Positions 31,176 through 41,500 of a stretch of 41,681 bases of DNA are shown here, piece by piece (the stretch's first letter is position 1; each line of letters starts with the position of its first letter). This DNA comes from Flavobacteriales bacterium. Its GTDB lineage: Bacteria > Bacteroidota > Bacteroidia > Flavobacteriales > Flavobacteriaceae. The DNA lies in assembly GCA_027061855.1 (NCBI GenBank), contig JAMOVT010000078.1:1-41681 (forward strand), given 5' to 3'. The notes below the pieces were generated by a model. It was not told the origin of the DNA. It saw nothing but the letters and a program-made list of their open reading frames with translations, and ran no database searches. The translations under genes and the position numbers were made by a program.

Positions 31176-32987
31176 CTAATATCCATTAAAAGCATAACGG
31201 TTATCTTCTCTTACTTTCTTGGCGATTACTCTTCTCAATTCATTCAAATTGGGCGTATTGTTATATTTTGTAAAACGTTTAACACCCATTAACATCATGC
31301 GTAACTCATCTCCACTGGCGATAGAATAGATAGCTTCCGTTGCTTTGAATTTGACATTTTCTACCGTATTAAACAAATTGAGTTTACTCATGGCAATCTC
31401 AGCTTCGTAATTTGCATCCGGATTATGTTTGATTTTCTTTTGAGTAGCAAGAATGGCACTTTCAGCCATATAAATATCAATCAAGATATCTGCGGCATCC
31501 AATACTAATTGTTGTTGTCCGCCAAGTTTATCTCCGAATTTTTGAGCTCCTGTTCCGGCAATCATCAAAAATACTTTTTTCAAACCTTTTATCATTTCCA
31601 ATTCTTCATCCAACGGATTTTTGAATTCGGGTTTATCAAAGGAAGGAATTCCCATCAATTCACCAGCAACTGCTTTAGCCGGTCCCAATAAATCCAATTG
31701 ACCTTTGAAAGCTTTTTTCAATAGCATGCTTACAGTCAATAGTCGATTAATTTCATTGGTTCCTTCATAAATACGGGTAATTCTCGAATCTCTCCAATAA
31801 CTTTCCATAGGTGCTTCTTCAGAGAATCCCATTCCACCGAATATTTGGATACCTTCATCGGCTACATATTGTGCATTATCAGAAACAAATACTTTCAATA
31901 TCGCCGCTTCAATAGCATAATCTTCAAAAGCTTTTTTTTCGGCTTCAGGTTCTGATAAACCTTCTGCTCTCAATTCCGCAATTTTATCACTAATATCCTT
32001 TGAGGCACGATAAATTCCCGATTCGGACACATAAGTTTTGGTTGTCATTTCGGCAATTTTCTTTTTGATAGCTCCAAAATTGATAATCGGTTGTCCGAAT
32101 TGAATTCTTTCATTGGCGTACTTGATTGATTCTCCTATAATTCGTCTCATTGCATCCACAATACCCGCAGAGAGTTTAATACGTCCAATATTCAACACAT
32201 TTAACGCAATCTTAAAGCCTTCTTCACGTTTTCCAAGCATATTTTCAATGGGAACCTTGGTGTTGGTAAAGAAAACTTGACGAGTGGAAGACGAACGAAT
32301 TCCTAATTTGTGTTCTTCTTCTCCCAATTCGATTCCGTTAGGATTTTCAGGATCATACTCTACTATAAAAGCTGTTAATTTCTTATCTTTTTCACCATTT
32401 TCTACAATTTTGGCAAAAACGATAAAAGTTTTGGCAAAACCTGCATTACTGATCCACATTTTTTGGCCGTTGATGATATAGTGTTTTCCATCTTCGGACA
32501 GTACGGCAGTAGTTTTACCATTGTTAGCATCCGATCCGGCTCCGGGTTCGGTAAGGGCATAAGCACCTATCCATTCTCCTGTCGATAATTTTGGTAAATA
32601 TTTTGCTTTTTGCTCGGGAGTTCCATAAAGGAAGATAGGCATCATCCCAATTCCTGTATGGGCTCCGTAAGCAGTTGCCACCGAACCGGTTACACCGGAA
32701 ATTCTATCACAGGTTAACATGGCTGTGGTAAAATCCATTCCTAAACCATTGTATTCTTCGGGAATTCCTACTCCTAACAATCCCATTTCCCCGGCTTTTT
32801 TCATAATATCCAAAACCAGGTCGTAATTATGGTGTTCAAACTCGGGTTTTTTAGGTAAAATTTCTCTATCGGCGAAATCTTTGGTGGCATCCGCCATCAT
32901 TTTTTGTTCTTCTGTCAATTCATCTAAGATGAAAATATCATCGGAAGTGTAATCTTTGATTATAAAATCAGCTCCTTGTTTTTTCAT
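31176..32987 (-). CDS. Acyl-CoA dehydrogenase, long-chain type
   Basis: The 603-residue flavoenzyme catalyses the first step of beta-oxidation. The N-terminal helical, middle beta and C-terminal helical domains are followed by a ~170-residue extra C-terminal region as in VLCAD-like enzymes. Signatures: 'GAYALTEPGAGSDANNGKTTA' (FAD site), 'KMWISNAGFAKTFIVFAK', 'RIQFGQPI', 'QIFGGMGFSEEAPMESYWRDSRITRIYEGTNEI' with the catalytic Glu in RIYEGT. Its own promoter region carries a MarR-type operator. Electrons go to ETF, not encoded here. Confidence 0.95.
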   Translation of the reverse strand: MKKQGADFIIKDYTSDDIFILDELTEEQKMMADATKDFADREILPKKPEFEHHNYDLVLDIMKKAGEMGLLGVGIPEEYNGLGMDFTTAMLTCDRISGVTGSVATAYGAHTGIGMMPIFLYGTPEQKAKYLPKLSTGEWIGAYALTEPGAGSDANNGKTTAVLSEDGKHYIINGQKMWISNAGFAKTFIVFAKIVENGEKDKKLTAFIVEYDPENPNGIELGEEEHKLGIRSSSTRQVFFTNTKVPIENMLGKREEGFKIALNVLNIGRIKLSAGIVDAMRRIIGESIKYANERIQFGQPIINFGAIKKKIAEMTTKTYVSESGIYRASKDISDKIAELRAEGLSEPEAEKKAFEDYAIEAAILKVFVSDNAQYVADEGIQIFGGMGFSEEAPMESYWRDSRITRIYEGTNEINRLLTVSMLLKKAFKGQLDLLGPAKAVAGELMGIPSFDKPEFKNPLDEELEMIKGLKKVFLMIAGTGAQKFGDKLGGQQQLVLDAADILIDIYMAESAILATQKKIKHNPDANYEAEIAMSKLNLFNTVENVKFKATEAIYSIASGDELRMMLMGVKRFTKYNNTPNLNELRRVIAKKVREDNRYAFNGY

Positions 32988-33010
32988 AAGTATTATTTTT
33001 TTAAAGTTAT

Positions 33011-33030
33011 TTATTATGCGCGCATAATAA
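33011..33030 (-). promoter_or_regulatory. Palindromic operator for the acyl-CoA dehydrogenase gene
   Basis: TTATTATGCGCGCATAATAA is a perfect 20-bp palindrome 24 nt upstream of the ATG. The same half-site (TTATTATGC/GCATAATAA) is at the marR promoter (37255-37280), so the MarR protein of this regulon is the likely ligand-controlled repressor. Confidence 0.82.
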
Positions 33031-33052
33031 TTGAATAAAATTTTATATAAGA

Positions 33053-33089
33053 TTTATGCTGAAAAGTGCATGGCACTTTTCAGCATAAA
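33053..33089 (-). terminator. Terminator after the thiolase gene
   Basis: A perfect 17-bp stem (TTTATGCTGAAAAGTGC / GCACTTTTCAGCATAAA) closes on a 3-nt loop 5 nt after the thiolase stop. It separates the marR-fadB-thiolase transcript from the acyl-CoA dehydrogenase gene. Confidence 0.85.
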
Positions 33090-33093
33090 AAGT

Positions 33094-34299
33094 TTATCTG
33101 TCAAGAAATTCAAAAATACCTGCTGCTCCTTGTCCGGCACCTACACACATGGTGACCATACCGTATTTTCCTCCTGTTTGTTTTAATTCATCGAGCAACT
33201 GAACGGTTAATTTGGCTCCGGTCATTCCAAGAGGGTGACCCAATGCAATAGCACCTCCATTAGGATTTACTTTTTTAGGATCCAGACCCAGCCCTTTGAT
33301 TACCGCAACCGATTGAGAAGCAAAAGCTTCGTTTAACTCAATAATATCCATATCCTCTACTTTCATTCCGGCTTTTTTCAAAACTTTTGGAATAGCATAC
33401 ATCGGCCCGATTCCCATAATACGAGGTTCTACTCCCACTACGGCATAATCTACCAAACGAGCATAGGGTTTCAATCCGAGTTCTTTCATTTTTTCTCCCG
33501 ACATTACCATTACATAGGCTGCTCCGTCGGAAGTTTGTGAAGAATTTCCTGCTGTAACAGTTCCTCCCTGGGCAAAAACAGGTCTTAATTTGGCCAATTT
33601 TTCTAAAGTGGTATCAGGACGTGGACCTTCATCGGTATCCATAATGAATTTCTTTGATTTCTTTTTGCCGGATTTAGAGTCAAAATAAATCTCTTCCACT
33701 TCCACGGGTACAATTTGATTTTTGAATTTGCCTTCTTTTATCGCTTTGGCTGCTTTCATATGCGATTCATAAGCAAATTGATCTTGCTCTTCCCGGGATA
33801 TATTAAATTCCTTGGCTACTTCTTCAGCGGTTAAACCCATTCCCCAATACCAATCGGGATGTCCGTTTTTAACCACAGAATAGGCTAAGGCAGGTTTAAA
33901 ACCACCCATAGGAACCATAGACATACTCTCGGCACCTCCGGCCAAAACTATGTCTGCATGACCCGCTTGTATTTTTGCCACAGCGGTAGCAATCGTTTCT
34001 AAACCACTGGCACAAAAACGGTTCATAATCTGTCCGGGTACACTGATTTCATCCAATCCCATCAAGGCGATCATACGCCCCATATTGAGTCCTTGTTCGG
34101 CTTCGGGCATAGCATTTCCTACAATTACATCATCAATCATCTTCTTATCAAAATTCCCGTTACTGTCTTTTTCAATTTCCTTTAAAAGGTATTTGATTAC
34201 ATCGGCAGAAAGATCATCGGGACGGTAATTTTTAAAACTTCCCTTTTTGGCCTTTCCTACGGCCGATCTAAATCCTTTGAATATATATACTTCTTTCAT
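33094..34299 (-). CDS. Acetyl-CoA C-acyltransferase (3-ketoacyl-CoA thiolase)
   Basis: The 401-residue thiolase cleaves 3-ketoacyl-CoA with CoA. The nucleophile is Cys96 in NRFCASGLET; 'GGAIALGHPLGMTGAK' carries the active-site His, and 'MVTMCVGAGQGAAGIFE' carries the second Cys. Length and motifs are those of FadA-type enzymes. It follows the fadB-type gene by 41 nt and forms the multienzyme pair that runs the last steps of each beta-oxidation round. Confidence 0.95.
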   Translation of the reverse strand: MKEVYIFKGFRSAVGKAKKGSFKNYRPDDLSADVIKYLLKEIEKDSNGNFDKKMIDDVIVGNAMPEAEQGLNMGRMIALMGLDEISVPGQIMNRFCASGLETIATAVAKIQAGHADIVLAGGAESMSMVPMGGFKPALAYSVVKNGHPDWYWGMGLTAEEVAKEFNISREEQDQFAYESHMKAAKAIKEGKFKNQIVPVEVEEIYFDSKSGKKKSKKFIMDTDEGPRPDTTLEKLAKLRPVFAQGGTVTAGNSSQTSDGAAYVMVMSGEKMKELGLKPYARLVDYAVVGVEPRIMGIGPMYAIPKVLKKAGMKVEDMDIIELNEAFASQSVAVIKGLGLDPKKVNPNGGAIALGHPLGMTGAKLTVQLLDELKQTGGKYGMVTMCVGAGQGAAGIFEFLDR

Positions 34300-34340
34300 T
34301 TTTTTATTATTTTAATTTTTAGTGAAACAAATCAACCTTT

Positions 34341-36743
34341 TTAGTTTCTCAAAGGTTTTCCGGTTTTCAACATATGATCGATACGTTCCAAAGTCTTTCT
34401 TTCGCCCAAGAGGCTTAAGAAAGCTTCTCTTTCCAATTCAATCAAATAGTCTTCGGTAACCTTACCGGGACCTGACAAATCGCCTCCTGCCATTACATAA
34501 GCCAATTTATCGGCAATTTTCTTATCATGCTCGGAAATATACCTTCCTGCTTTCATACTGTCGGTTCCTACCATATAGGTTCCCAAAATTTCTTGTCCCA
34601 AAACTTTGATATCCGTTCTTTTGATAGGTTTTACATAACCGTCTTCGGCCATCTGCAAAGCATGACGTTTGGCGGTAGCAATTTGACGGTCTTTGTTTAG
34701 AACAATTACATCCCGATCTTTTTTCAAGAAGCCCAAATCAATGGCTTCATAAGCACTGGTAGCCACTTTTGCCATGGCAATGGTAAGGAAAGATTCCATA
34801 TAACGGTTGATTTCCACATCCCCTTTTACCAAGCTGTCGGAAGTTCTTAAAACAAATTCTTTGGTTCCGCCTCCGGCGGGAATCAATCCCACTCCGAATT
34901 CTACCAGACCGATATAAGTTTCGGCAGCAGCTACTACTTTATCGGCATGCAGGGTAATTTCAGCCCCTCCTCCAAAAGTCATTCCATGAGGAGCTACAAT
35001 TACCGGAATTGAAGAGTAACGAACTCGCATAGCTGTATCTTGGAAAGTTTTTACCGCCATATAAAGTTCATCCCATTCTTGCTCGATGGCTAACATTAAT
35101 ACCAAAGCCAGATTGGCACCAACGGAAAATTGTTCTCCTTGGTTTCCGATTACCAATCCGTCATATTTTTCTTCTGCCAAATCAATGGCTTTATTAATGG
35201 CTTGAATCACACCCGTACCCAAGGTATTCATTTTTGAATGGAATTCGATATCGATAATTCCGTCACCCAAGTCGATGATAGAAGCATCGTCATTTTTCCA
35301 TATAGTATGGGTAGCACGGTAATTATCCAAATATATATAATTGTCTTGTCCGGGTATTTTCTTATAGGACTTGCTTGCTATATCATAATAATAAGTAGCT
35401 CCGTCTTTTACAGTATAGAAACTTTCGTAGCCTTCTGCTAACATTTGTGCCACCCAATCCGGAATATCTTTTCCTTCTTTGGCCATCATTTCAACAGCTT
35501 TCTTCACTCCTATTGCATCCCATATTTCAAATGGACCGTATTTCCAACCGAAACCTGCTTTCATCGCATCATCAATTTGATATAAATGATCCGCTATTTC
35601 AGGAATACGATGAGAAGCATAGGAGAACATTCCGCTAAATGTTTTACGATAGAATTCGCCTGCTTTATCTTTTCCTTTAATTAATACTTTATATCGGTCT
35701 TTGATATTTTCAATGGGTTTTGCCATTTCCAGCGTAGCAAATTTGGCTTTTTGCTTGGGCCGGTATTCCATGGTATCCAAATCAAGAACCAAAATTTCTT
35801 TTTTACCGTCTTTTTTTACCTTTTTATAAAAACCTTGACCGGTTTTGTCACCCAACATATTGTGCTCCAACATATATTTTACAAAATCGGGTAAGGCAAA
35901 AACATCATGCTCCTCATCTTCCGGCACATTTTCATATAAGCCTGTGGCCACATGTGCCAATGTATCCAACCCTACCAAATCGGCAGTTCTGAATGTAGCC
36001 GATTTCGGTCTCCCGATTATCGGACCTGTTAATTTATCGACTTCTTCTATGGTCAATCCCAAATCTTTCACTAAATGGAAAATATCCATTATCCCATAAA
36101 CTCCGATTCTATTTCCGATGAAGGCCGGTGTATCTTTGGCCAATACGGTAGTTTTACCTAAATATTTATCTCCGTATTCCAAAAAGAAATCTACCAACTC
36201 CTTATCTGTATCCTCAGTGGGTATAATTTCTAAAAGTTTGAGGTAACGTACGGGATTAAAAAAATGAGTCCCCAAAAAGTTTCTTTTAAAATCTTCCGAG
36301 CGACCCTTTGCCATTAAATGAATGGGAATCCCGGAAGTATTTGAGGATACTATTGTACCCGGTTTTCTGTATTTTTCCACTTGATCAAAAACGGCTTTTT
36401 TGATATCCAATCTTTCGGGAACAACTTCTATAATCCAATCCACTTCTGCTAATCGGGGCATATCGTCTTCCGTATTTCCCACTTCTATCCTTTTAGCAAA
36501 ATCCTTATGATAAAAGGCTGCCGGTTTTGATTTCACGGCTTTTTGTAAATTTTCCGTTGCAATGCGGTTACGCACCTGCTTATCTTCCAAAGTAAGACCT
36601 TTGGCTTTTTCTTGTTCGGTTAGTTCTCTCGGAACAATATCCAACAGAAGTACTTGTACACCGGTATTGGCCAGATGGGCGGCGATACCCGATCCCATAA
36701 TACCGGATCCAATGACTGCTGCTTTCTCTATTCTTCTTTTCAT
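34341..36743 (-). CDS. Bifunctional 3-hydroxyacyl-CoA dehydrogenase / enoyl-CoA hydratase
   Basis: The 800-residue enzyme performs the hydration and NAD-dependent oxidation steps of beta-oxidation. Domain order is reversed compared with E. coli FadB. First comes the NAD-binding domain ('AAVIGSGIMGSGIAAHLANTG') and the two 3HCDH C-terminal domains ('GTHFFNPVRYLKLLEIIP', 'DTPAFIGNRIG'). The crotonase domain then lies at about 480-700 ('EFHSKMNTLGTGVIQAI', 'GEQFSVGANLALVL', 'PHGMTFGGGAEITLHAD'). This order is normal in Bacteroidota. It lies between marR and the thiolase in one operon. Confidence 0.95.
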   Translation of the reverse strand: MKRRIEKAAVIGSGIMGSGIAAHLANTGVQVLLLDIVPRELTEQEKAKGLTLEDKQVRNRIATENLQKAVKSKPAAFYHKDFAKRIEVGNTEDDMPRLAEVDWIIEVVPERLDIKKAVFDQVEKYRKPGTIVSSNTSGIPIHLMAKGRSEDFKRNFLGTHFFNPVRYLKLLEIIPTEDTDKELVDFFLEYGDKYLGKTTVLAKDTPAFIGNRIGVYGIMDIFHLVKDLGLTIEEVDKLTGPIIGRPKSATFRTADLVGLDTLAHVATGLYENVPEDEEHDVFALPDFVKYMLEHNMLGDKTGQGFYKKVKKDGKKEILVLDLDTMEYRPKQKAKFATLEMAKPIENIKDRYKVLIKGKDKAGEFYRKTFSGMFSYASHRIPEIADHLYQIDDAMKAGFGWKYGPFEIWDAIGVKKAVEMMAKEGKDIPDWVAQMLAEGYESFYTVKDGATYYYDIASKSYKKIPGQDNYIYLDNYRATHTIWKNDDASIIDLGDGIIDIEFHSKMNTLGTGVIQAINKAIDLAEEKYDGLVIGNQGEQFSVGANLALVLMLAIEQEWDELYMAVKTFQDTAMRVRYSSIPVIVAPHGMTFGGGAEITLHADKVVAAAETYIGLVEFGVGLIPAGGGTKEFVLRTSDSLVKGDVEINRYMESFLTIAMAKVATSAYEAIDLGFLKKDRDVIVLNKDRQIATAKRHALQMAEDGYVKPIKRTDIKVLGQEILGTYMVGTDSMKAGRYISEHDKKIADKLAYVMAGGDLSGPGKVTEDYLIELEREAFLSLLGERKTLERIDHMLKTGKPLRN

Positions 36744-36771
36744 ATTTATATGAGTTTAGGTTACTATATAT

Positions 36772-37218
36772 TTATTTATTAAAAATTTTATTTTCATTTA
36801 TTAATTGTAAAATTTGCCGGGATACTTTTTTGAAGGTTTCCAATTCTTCTTCGGGAATACTCTCATTCAGTACTTTATTAAAACGCAAAACCGTTTCCTT
36901 TGATTTATCCCTCATTCTCAAACCTAAATCGGTTAATTTAATTAAAACGCTTCTTCCGTCGTCCGGATTGGGTTCTCTATATATCAATCCCTTTTCTTCC
37001 ATTTTTTTTAAAGTTCTGGATAAACTGGTAGGTTCCATTCCTAATTTTGGCGCCAAGCTGGTTGAAGGTGCCCCCAAAACAGGGTCGATTTTAAGTAATA
37101 CATAACCGACAGACATCGTGCCTTCATATTTGGCCGCCTCTTCATTATATAATTTGGTTATCTGCATCCAGGTTTCTCTAATTAACTGATCTATGGTCTT
37201 TTCTTTCAACATTTTCAT
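36772..37218 (-). CDS. MarR-family regulator of the beta-oxidation genes
   Basis: A 148-residue winged-helix repressor: 'LAPKLGMEPTSLSRTLKKMEEKGLIYREPNPDDGRSVLIKLTDLGLRMRDKS' is the MarR DNA-binding region with its wing. MarR proteins are dimers that leave DNA when they bind a small ligand, here perhaps a fatty acyl-CoA. It heads the marR-fadB-thiolase operon, and a palindrome matching the one before the acyl-CoA dehydrogenase overlaps its own promoter, so it is likely autoregulated and controls all four genes. Confidence 0.93.
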   Translation of the reverse strand: MKMLKEKTIDQLIRETWMQITKLYNEEAAKYEGTMSVGYVLLKIDPVLGAPSTSLAPKLGMEPTSLSRTLKKMEEKGLIYREPNPDDGRSVLIKLTDLGLRMRDKSKETVLRFNKVLNESIPEEELETFKKVSRQILQLINENKIFNK

Positions 37219-37241
37219 ACACTAAATTCTTTGTTTCGTCT

Positions 37242-37249
37242 CAAATATA
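37242..37249 (-). promoter_or_regulatory. -7 element of the marR operon
   Basis: On the minus strand TATATTTG fits TAnnTTTG and is 24 nt from the marR start. The operator at 37255-37280 covers the space between this element and the -33 region. Confidence 0.6.
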
Positions 37250-37254
37250 CGAAA

Positions 37255-37280
37255 AATTTATTATGCGTGCATAATAAATT
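37255..37280 (-). promoter_or_regulatory. Palindromic MarR operator in the marR promoter
   Basis: AATTTATTATGC and GCATAATAAATT form a perfect 12-bp inverted repeat around a GT centre. The core TTATTATGCnnGCATAATAA is shared with the site at 33011-33030 (allowing for the centre). The location between -33 and -7 is that of a repressor site. Confidence 0.85.
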
Positions 37281-37339
37281 GGAAATATTTTTAATTTTTT
37301 ATCGCTTTAATCCTCCAAACGAACTAAAATATAAATTTG

Positions 37340-37347
37340 TATTTTTG
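37340..37347 (+). promoter_or_regulatory. -7 element of thyA
   Basis: TATTTTTG followed by C matches the -7 consensus 20 nt upstream of the thyA start. The divergent marR promoter shares the 149-bp spacer. Confidence 0.55.
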
Positions 37348-37367
37348 CGTTATCCAACCCATAAATT

Positions 37368-38192
37368 ATGAAACAATATCTCGAATTATTACAACATATT
37401 CTCGATAAAGGAACCGACAAAGACGACCGTACGGGAACCGGAACAAGAAGTGTTTTCGGTTATCAAATGCGTTTTGATTTGCAAGAAGGTTTCCCATTGG
37501 TTACTACAAAAAAAATTCATCTCAAATCGGTGATTCATGAACTTTTATGGTTTCTTGCCGGTGATACCAATATTAAATATTTACAAGAAAACGGTGTGAG
37601 AATATGGAATGAATGGGCCGATGAAGACGGAGATTTGGGACCGGTGTACAGTGCACAATGGCGAAACTGGAATAATGAAGGTATTGACCAGATTTCCAAT
37701 GTCATCGATATGATAAAAAATAAACCCGAGAGCCGCAGGATGATGGTAACGGCTTGGAATCCCTCAGTAATGCCGGATACCTCAAAATCTTTTGCCCAAA
37801 ATGTAGCCGACGGGAAAGCCGCTCTCCCTCCTTGCCATGCTTTTTTTCAATTTTATGTTTCGGACGGGAAACTCTCTTGCCAGATGTATCAAAGAAGCGC
37901 CGATGTTTTTCTGGGCGTCCCTTTTAATATTGCTTCCTATGCGTTGCTCACCATGATGATGGCACAAGTTACGGGACTTGAACCGGGGGAATTTATACAT
38001 ACTTTTGGCGATGTACATATATATAAAAACCATTTCGACCAGGTAAAACTGCAATTATCCCGCGAGCCGCGTCCATTGCCCACAATGAAAATCAATCCGG
38101 AAGTAAAAAATATTTTTGATTTTAAATTTGAAGATTTTAGTCTTGAAAACTATAATCCGCATCCTCATATAAAAGGAAAAGTGGCGGTTTAA
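37368..38192 (+). CDS. thyA: Thymidylate synthase
   Basis: The 274-residue enzyme converts dUMP to dTMP with methylene-tetrahydrofolate. Family signatures are complete: '[22 protein letters not shown]', '[16 protein letters not shown]', '[13 protein letters not shown]', the catalytic Cys in [13 protein letters not shown], and '[24 protein letters not shown]'. dihydrofolate reductase is not adjacent. Its stop overlaps the convergent SixA-like gene by 4 bp. Confidence 0.98.
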   Translation: MKQYLELLQHILDKGTDKDDRTGTGTRSVFGYQMRFDLQEGFPLVTTKKIHLKSVIHELLWFLAGDTNIKYLQENGVRIWNEWADEDGDLGPVYSAQWRNWNNEGIDQISNVIDMIKNKPESRRMMVTAWNPSVMPDTSKSFAQNVADGKAALPPCHAFFQFYVSDGKLSCQMYQRSADVFLGVPFNIASYALLTMMMAQVTGLEPGEFIHTFGDVHIYKNHFDQVKLQLSREPRPLPTMKINPEVKNIFDFKFEDFSLENYNPHPHIKGKVAV

Positions 38193-38662
38193 TTGAGTAA
38201 TATAAGATCTTTTCTCGGAGCCGTTTCTATTTCGGTCCAATCGTCCGTATCAAAACCAATACCCGCTACTCCGCTTGTGCGTAAATGCCAAATTTCATCA
38301 TTTGAATAATAATCGGCGAGATCGGTCCATAAAGGATTGTGACCCACCAGAAAAACCGTGTCCGCTTCGGGGGGCAAACTCAAAATTTCGTTTAATACCA
38401 ATTCTTCCGGCTCAAAATAGAAATTTTTCTTTAAAATAATTTTGTCTTTGGGATAATCCAAAATTTCGGCAAAAATTTCGGCTGTTTGACGGGCTCTTAC
38501 CGCGGGACTGCTTAAAATAAGGTCGGGTTTTATTCCCGCTTTTTTAAGTTTTTTGGCATATTTACGGCTTCTTTTAATGCCTTTTTCGGTCAGAAAACGT
38601 TTTTCATCGGGCATAGGTTCATGAGTGGCTTTTCCGTGTCTTATAAAAAATAGTTTTTTCAT
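38189..38662 (-). CDS. Histidine phosphatase family protein (SixA-like)
   Basis: A 157-residue phosphatase with the RHG motif [11 protein letters not shown] near the N-terminus, '[16 protein letters not shown]' and '[16 protein letters not shown]' with the second catalytic His. SixA-type proteins remove phosphate from phosphohistidine or small molecules. It is 2 nt after aroQ and is probably the last gene of the minus-strand operon. Substrate unknown. Confidence 0.9.
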   Translation of the reverse strand: MKKLFFIRHGKATHEPMPDEKRFLTEKGIKRSRKYAKKLKKAGIKPDLILSSPAVRARQTAEIFAEILDYPKDKIILKKNFYFEPEELVLNEILSLPPEADTVFLVGHNPLWTDLADYYSNDEIWHLRTSGVAGIGFDTDDWTEIETAPRKDLILLN

Positions 38663-38664
38663 CT

Positions 38665-39096
38665 TTATTCATCTTTTATATCCAATAAAAACTGAACTGC
38701 TTCACGGTAACCGTCCAATCCTCTTCCCATGATTCGCGCCGTCACATAATCGGCGATATAAGAAATTTGACGGAAGCCTTCTCTTTTTGAAATATCCGAA
38801 ATATGAACTTCAACAATGGGAGTTTGCATCGCCAAAATAGTATCGGCAATGGCAATGGAAGTATGTGTATAGGCGGCAGGATTGAGAATAATACCCAAAT
38901 ATTCCTCATTCTCGGCTTCCTGTAATTTGTCTATAATACTTCCTTCATGATTGGTCTGGTAATAATTGATTTTTATTCCGGGGTATTCTTTTCTCAAATC
39001 CTTTAAAAAGTCTTCAAAAGTTACAGTCCCGTAAATTTCGGGTTGTCGTTTTCCCAACAGATTGAGATTAGGTCCGTTAATGATTAAAATTTTCAT
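38665..39096 (-). CDS. aroQ: 3-dehydroquinate dehydratase, type II
   Basis: The 143-residue dehydratase of the shikimate pathway. 'INGPNLNLLGKRQPEIYGT' includes the catalytic Tyr of the lid loop, 'NYYQTNHEGSIIDKLQEA' and 'GIILNPAAYTHTSIAIADTI' follow, and 'EVHISDISKREGFR' carries the active His-Ile-Ser. Length is normal. It overlaps the Wzx-like gene by 4 bp, an unusual neighbour for a shikimate gene. Confidence 0.96.
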   Translation of the reverse strand: MKILIINGPNLNLLGKRQPEIYGTVTFEDFLKDLRKEYPGIKINYYQTNHEGSIIDKLQEAENEEYLGIILNPAAYTHTSIAIADTILAMQTPIVEVHISDISKREGFRQISYIADYVTARIMGRGLDGYREAVQFLLDIKDE

Positions 39097-40394
39097 TTTA
39101 TTGCAATGTTTTTATTTCGTAAATATTTTCCGTAAACAGCAAATACAAAGAGAAAATATAAAAAATAAGATAAAAAATAAGCTATCACTACTCCTTGTAA
39201 ATCATAATAAACTGTAAGCCACAAAGTTAATAAATAATAGCTCAACCAGAATCCGATTTCGGAAAAAATATATAATTTTATATGTGCTTTGGCCAGCATT
39301 AAATAGGCAAACAGAAGAGAAACTACTTGAAAGAAGTCTCCTGCCAATTGCCAAAAAAACAAATTTTCCATAGGAAGATAATCCGAAGAAAAAAATAGGC
39401 GAATCAATATTTTTCTGAAAAAATAAATACCTGCTAAACCCGTTATCAGCAAAGGGAAAATTTGTTTCAAAAACCTTTTTACTTCCCTTTTAAATTCTAT
39501 CGAATTGGTTATGATAGCCATTTGCGGGTAATAATACATCGCAAAAACAGGTGCAATTAAACTCAAAAAAAGAGCGCTGATTTTTTTTGTAGCATCCCAA
39601 TAACCCGCATAAATTTCTCCGTTGGACTCAAAAAAATTAAAAATATGATTACGGATTAAAATACTGAAAAAAGGAGCAACTACTGCTGTAACCAAGGCCA
39701 TAATCATATAAGGTAACAAACGTTTCAAATTAATAGTTTGGAAAATACCGGAATTCAAATATGTAATATATTTCTTTTTAAAAAGTACAAAAACCTCTAC
39801 ACAAAATAAAATTACATGAATAATAATAACCAAAGCCATGGCACCGGATAATTGCCAATTTCCAATTAAAAAATACGCCAATATTGCCACAAAAACATTG
39901 GTCGAAATATTTATATAGGTTATTGTTTTATAGGCTTGAAGACCTTTTAGAAACGCATTAAAAGCCAAATTAAAAGCCAAAACCGGAAGAAGAAGACCGG
40001 TTAATTTTATATAGATAGAAAAATCCGTTTCCGGAAAAAGAAATCGATTAATTCCTTCTGAAAAAAGATAAACAAAGATTCCCAGTCCCAACGAAAAGAA
40101 AAACAGCAAACGAAAAGAAGTGCTGACAAATGAGGTTAATTTTTTTGGGTGAGAAGAGTATTGTGCCGTATATTTTGTCATTCCCTGCTGCATGCCCAGA
40201 CCGGATAATCCTTGCATGCTCTGTACAAAATTGCGAAACTGTTCAACTAAACCGGTTCCCTGCGGGCCTATATAAACGGCTATTAATTTATTTACAATCC
40301 ATGCCGTTATCAATCTGGCAATAACAGCGGCAGAATTAAAACTGGAAATTTTAATCCATATATTTTTTCTTATTATGTTTTTCGGATTACTCAA
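39093..40394 (-). CDS. O-antigen flippase, Wzx/MATE-like
   Basis: A 433-residue polysaccharide translocase with about 12-14 hydrophobic segments and the N-terminal '[22 protein letters not shown]' and '[15 protein letters not shown]' motifs of O-antigen/teichoic acid exporters. It would flip undecaprenyl-linked oligosaccharide units across the inner membrane. It overlaps the DegT gene by 8 bp and aroQ by 4 bp. Confidence 0.9.
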   Translation of the reverse strand: MSNPKNIIRKNIWIKISSFNSAAVIARLITAWIVNKLIAVYIGPQGTGLVEQFRNFVQSMQGLSGLGMQQGMTKYTAQYSSHPKKLTSFVSTSFRLLFFFSLGLGIFVYLFSEGINRFLFPETDFSIYIKLTGLLLPVLAFNLAFNAFLKGLQAYKTITYINISTNVFVAILAYFLIGNWQLSGAMALVIIIHVILFCVEVFVLFKKKYITYLNSGIFQTINLKRLLPYMIMALVTAVVAPFFSILIRNHIFNFFESNGEIYAGYWDATKKISALFLSLIAPVFAMYYYPQMAIITNSIEFKREVKRFLKQIFPLLITGLAGIYFFRKILIRLFFSSDYLPMENLFFWQLAGDFFQVVSLLFAYLMLAKAHIKLYIFSEIGFWLSYYLLTLWLTVYYDLQGVVIAYFLSYFLYFLFVFAVYGKYLRNKNIAIK

Positions 40395-41496
40395 ACAAAT
40401 TTATTTTTTCTGCTATAAATCTCAATTCCTCTTTACTTAATTCCTCATGAATGGGTATGCTGACGATTCGCCGGGAAACATATTCGGCAGCAGGCAGAAA
40501 ATTATCTTCCAACTCTTTATATGCCGGTTGTTTATGCGGAGGAACAGGATAATGTATAAGTGTTTCAATCCCGTTTTTTAATAAATAATCCCGAAACCGG
40601 CTTCTATCCCCATTAATCAATATAACAAATTGATGAAAAACAGAATCCGCATTTAGATCGATTACAGGTAAGTCCACCTTCGGATTTTTGATATGAGAGA
40701 AGTAAAATTGTGCGTTTGCTTTTCTTTTCCGGTTTATTTCATCCAAAAAAATCAATTTTTCCCGCAAAAATAAAGCTTGTATTTCATCCAATCGGGAATT
40801 AATTCCTTTGTATTTACTGATATATTTTTTTTCTTGCCCGTAATTTCGGAATTCGGAAATAATTTCAGCCAATTCCGGATCATTTGTTGTAATCATTCCT
40901 CCGTCTCCAAGTGCTCCTAAATTTTTGGTCGGATAGAAACTAAAAGCTGCTGCATCGCCAAGGTTTCCCGCTTTTTTTTCTCCGTAATAGGCACCATGTG
41001 CTTGTGCAGCATCTTCTATTACCAATAAATTGTATTTATCCGCCAAATTCCATATCCCCGTCATATCAGCTGTCTGTCCATATAGATGCACGGGCATCAC
41101 GGCTTTTGTTTTTGGACCGATTACTTCTTGGGCCAAATCCGGATTGATATTCATCGTATCAGGATGTATATCAACGGGCACGGGTACAAGTCCGGCCAAA
41201 GAAATTCCTAAAAAACTGGCAACATATGTATTAGCCGGAACCAAAACTTCATCCCCCGTTTTTAAATTTCCTTTTATTTTATAAGCTTCAAAAATCAGAC
41301 GCAAAGCATCCAAGCCGTTTCCGGTTCCCACAGCATAGCCGGTACCGGTATAGCGGGCAAATTCATTCTCAAAATTTTTGACCGCTTCACCTAAAACATA
41401 TTGGCCGTTGTTCAAGAAATCGGAAAATTTTCTCTTAAAAACAGCTTCGTATTTTTTATTGACTCTTTTCGTGTCAAAAAATCGTATTTTATCCAT
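40387..41496 (-). CDS. DegT/DnrJ/EryC1 sugar aminotransferase
   Basis: A 369-residue PLP aminotransferase of nucleotide-sugar synthesis: '[17 protein letters not shown]', 'HLYGQTADM', '[13 protein letters not shown]', the PLP lysine in [16 protein letters not shown], and '[15 protein letters not shown]'. It resembles FdtB/QdtB-type enzymes that make dTDP-3-amino-3,6-dideoxyhexoses. I start it at the ATG at 41496 ([11 protein letters not shown]), 4 nt after the upstream gene; an in-frame ATG at 41511 would overlap that gene by 11 bp. Confidence 0.93.
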   Translation of the reverse strand: MDKIRFFDTKRVNKKYEAVFKRKFSDFLNNGQYVLGEAVKNFENEFARYTGTGYAVGTGNGLDALRLIFEAYKIKGNLKTGDEVLVPANTYVASFLGISLAGLVPVPVDIHPDTMNINPDLAQEVIGPKTKAVMPVHLYGQTADMTGIWNLADKYNLLVIEDAAQAHGAYYGEKKAGNLGDAAAFSFYPTKNLGALGDGGMITTNDPELAEIISEFRNYGQEKKYISKYKGINSRLDEIQALFLREKLIFLDEINRKRKANAQFYFSHIKNPKVDLPVIDLNADSVFHQFVILINGDRSRFRDYLLKNGIETLIHYPVPPHKQPAYKELEDNFLPAAEYVSRRIVSIPIHEELSKEELRFIAEKINLFE

Positions 41497-41500
41497 AAAC

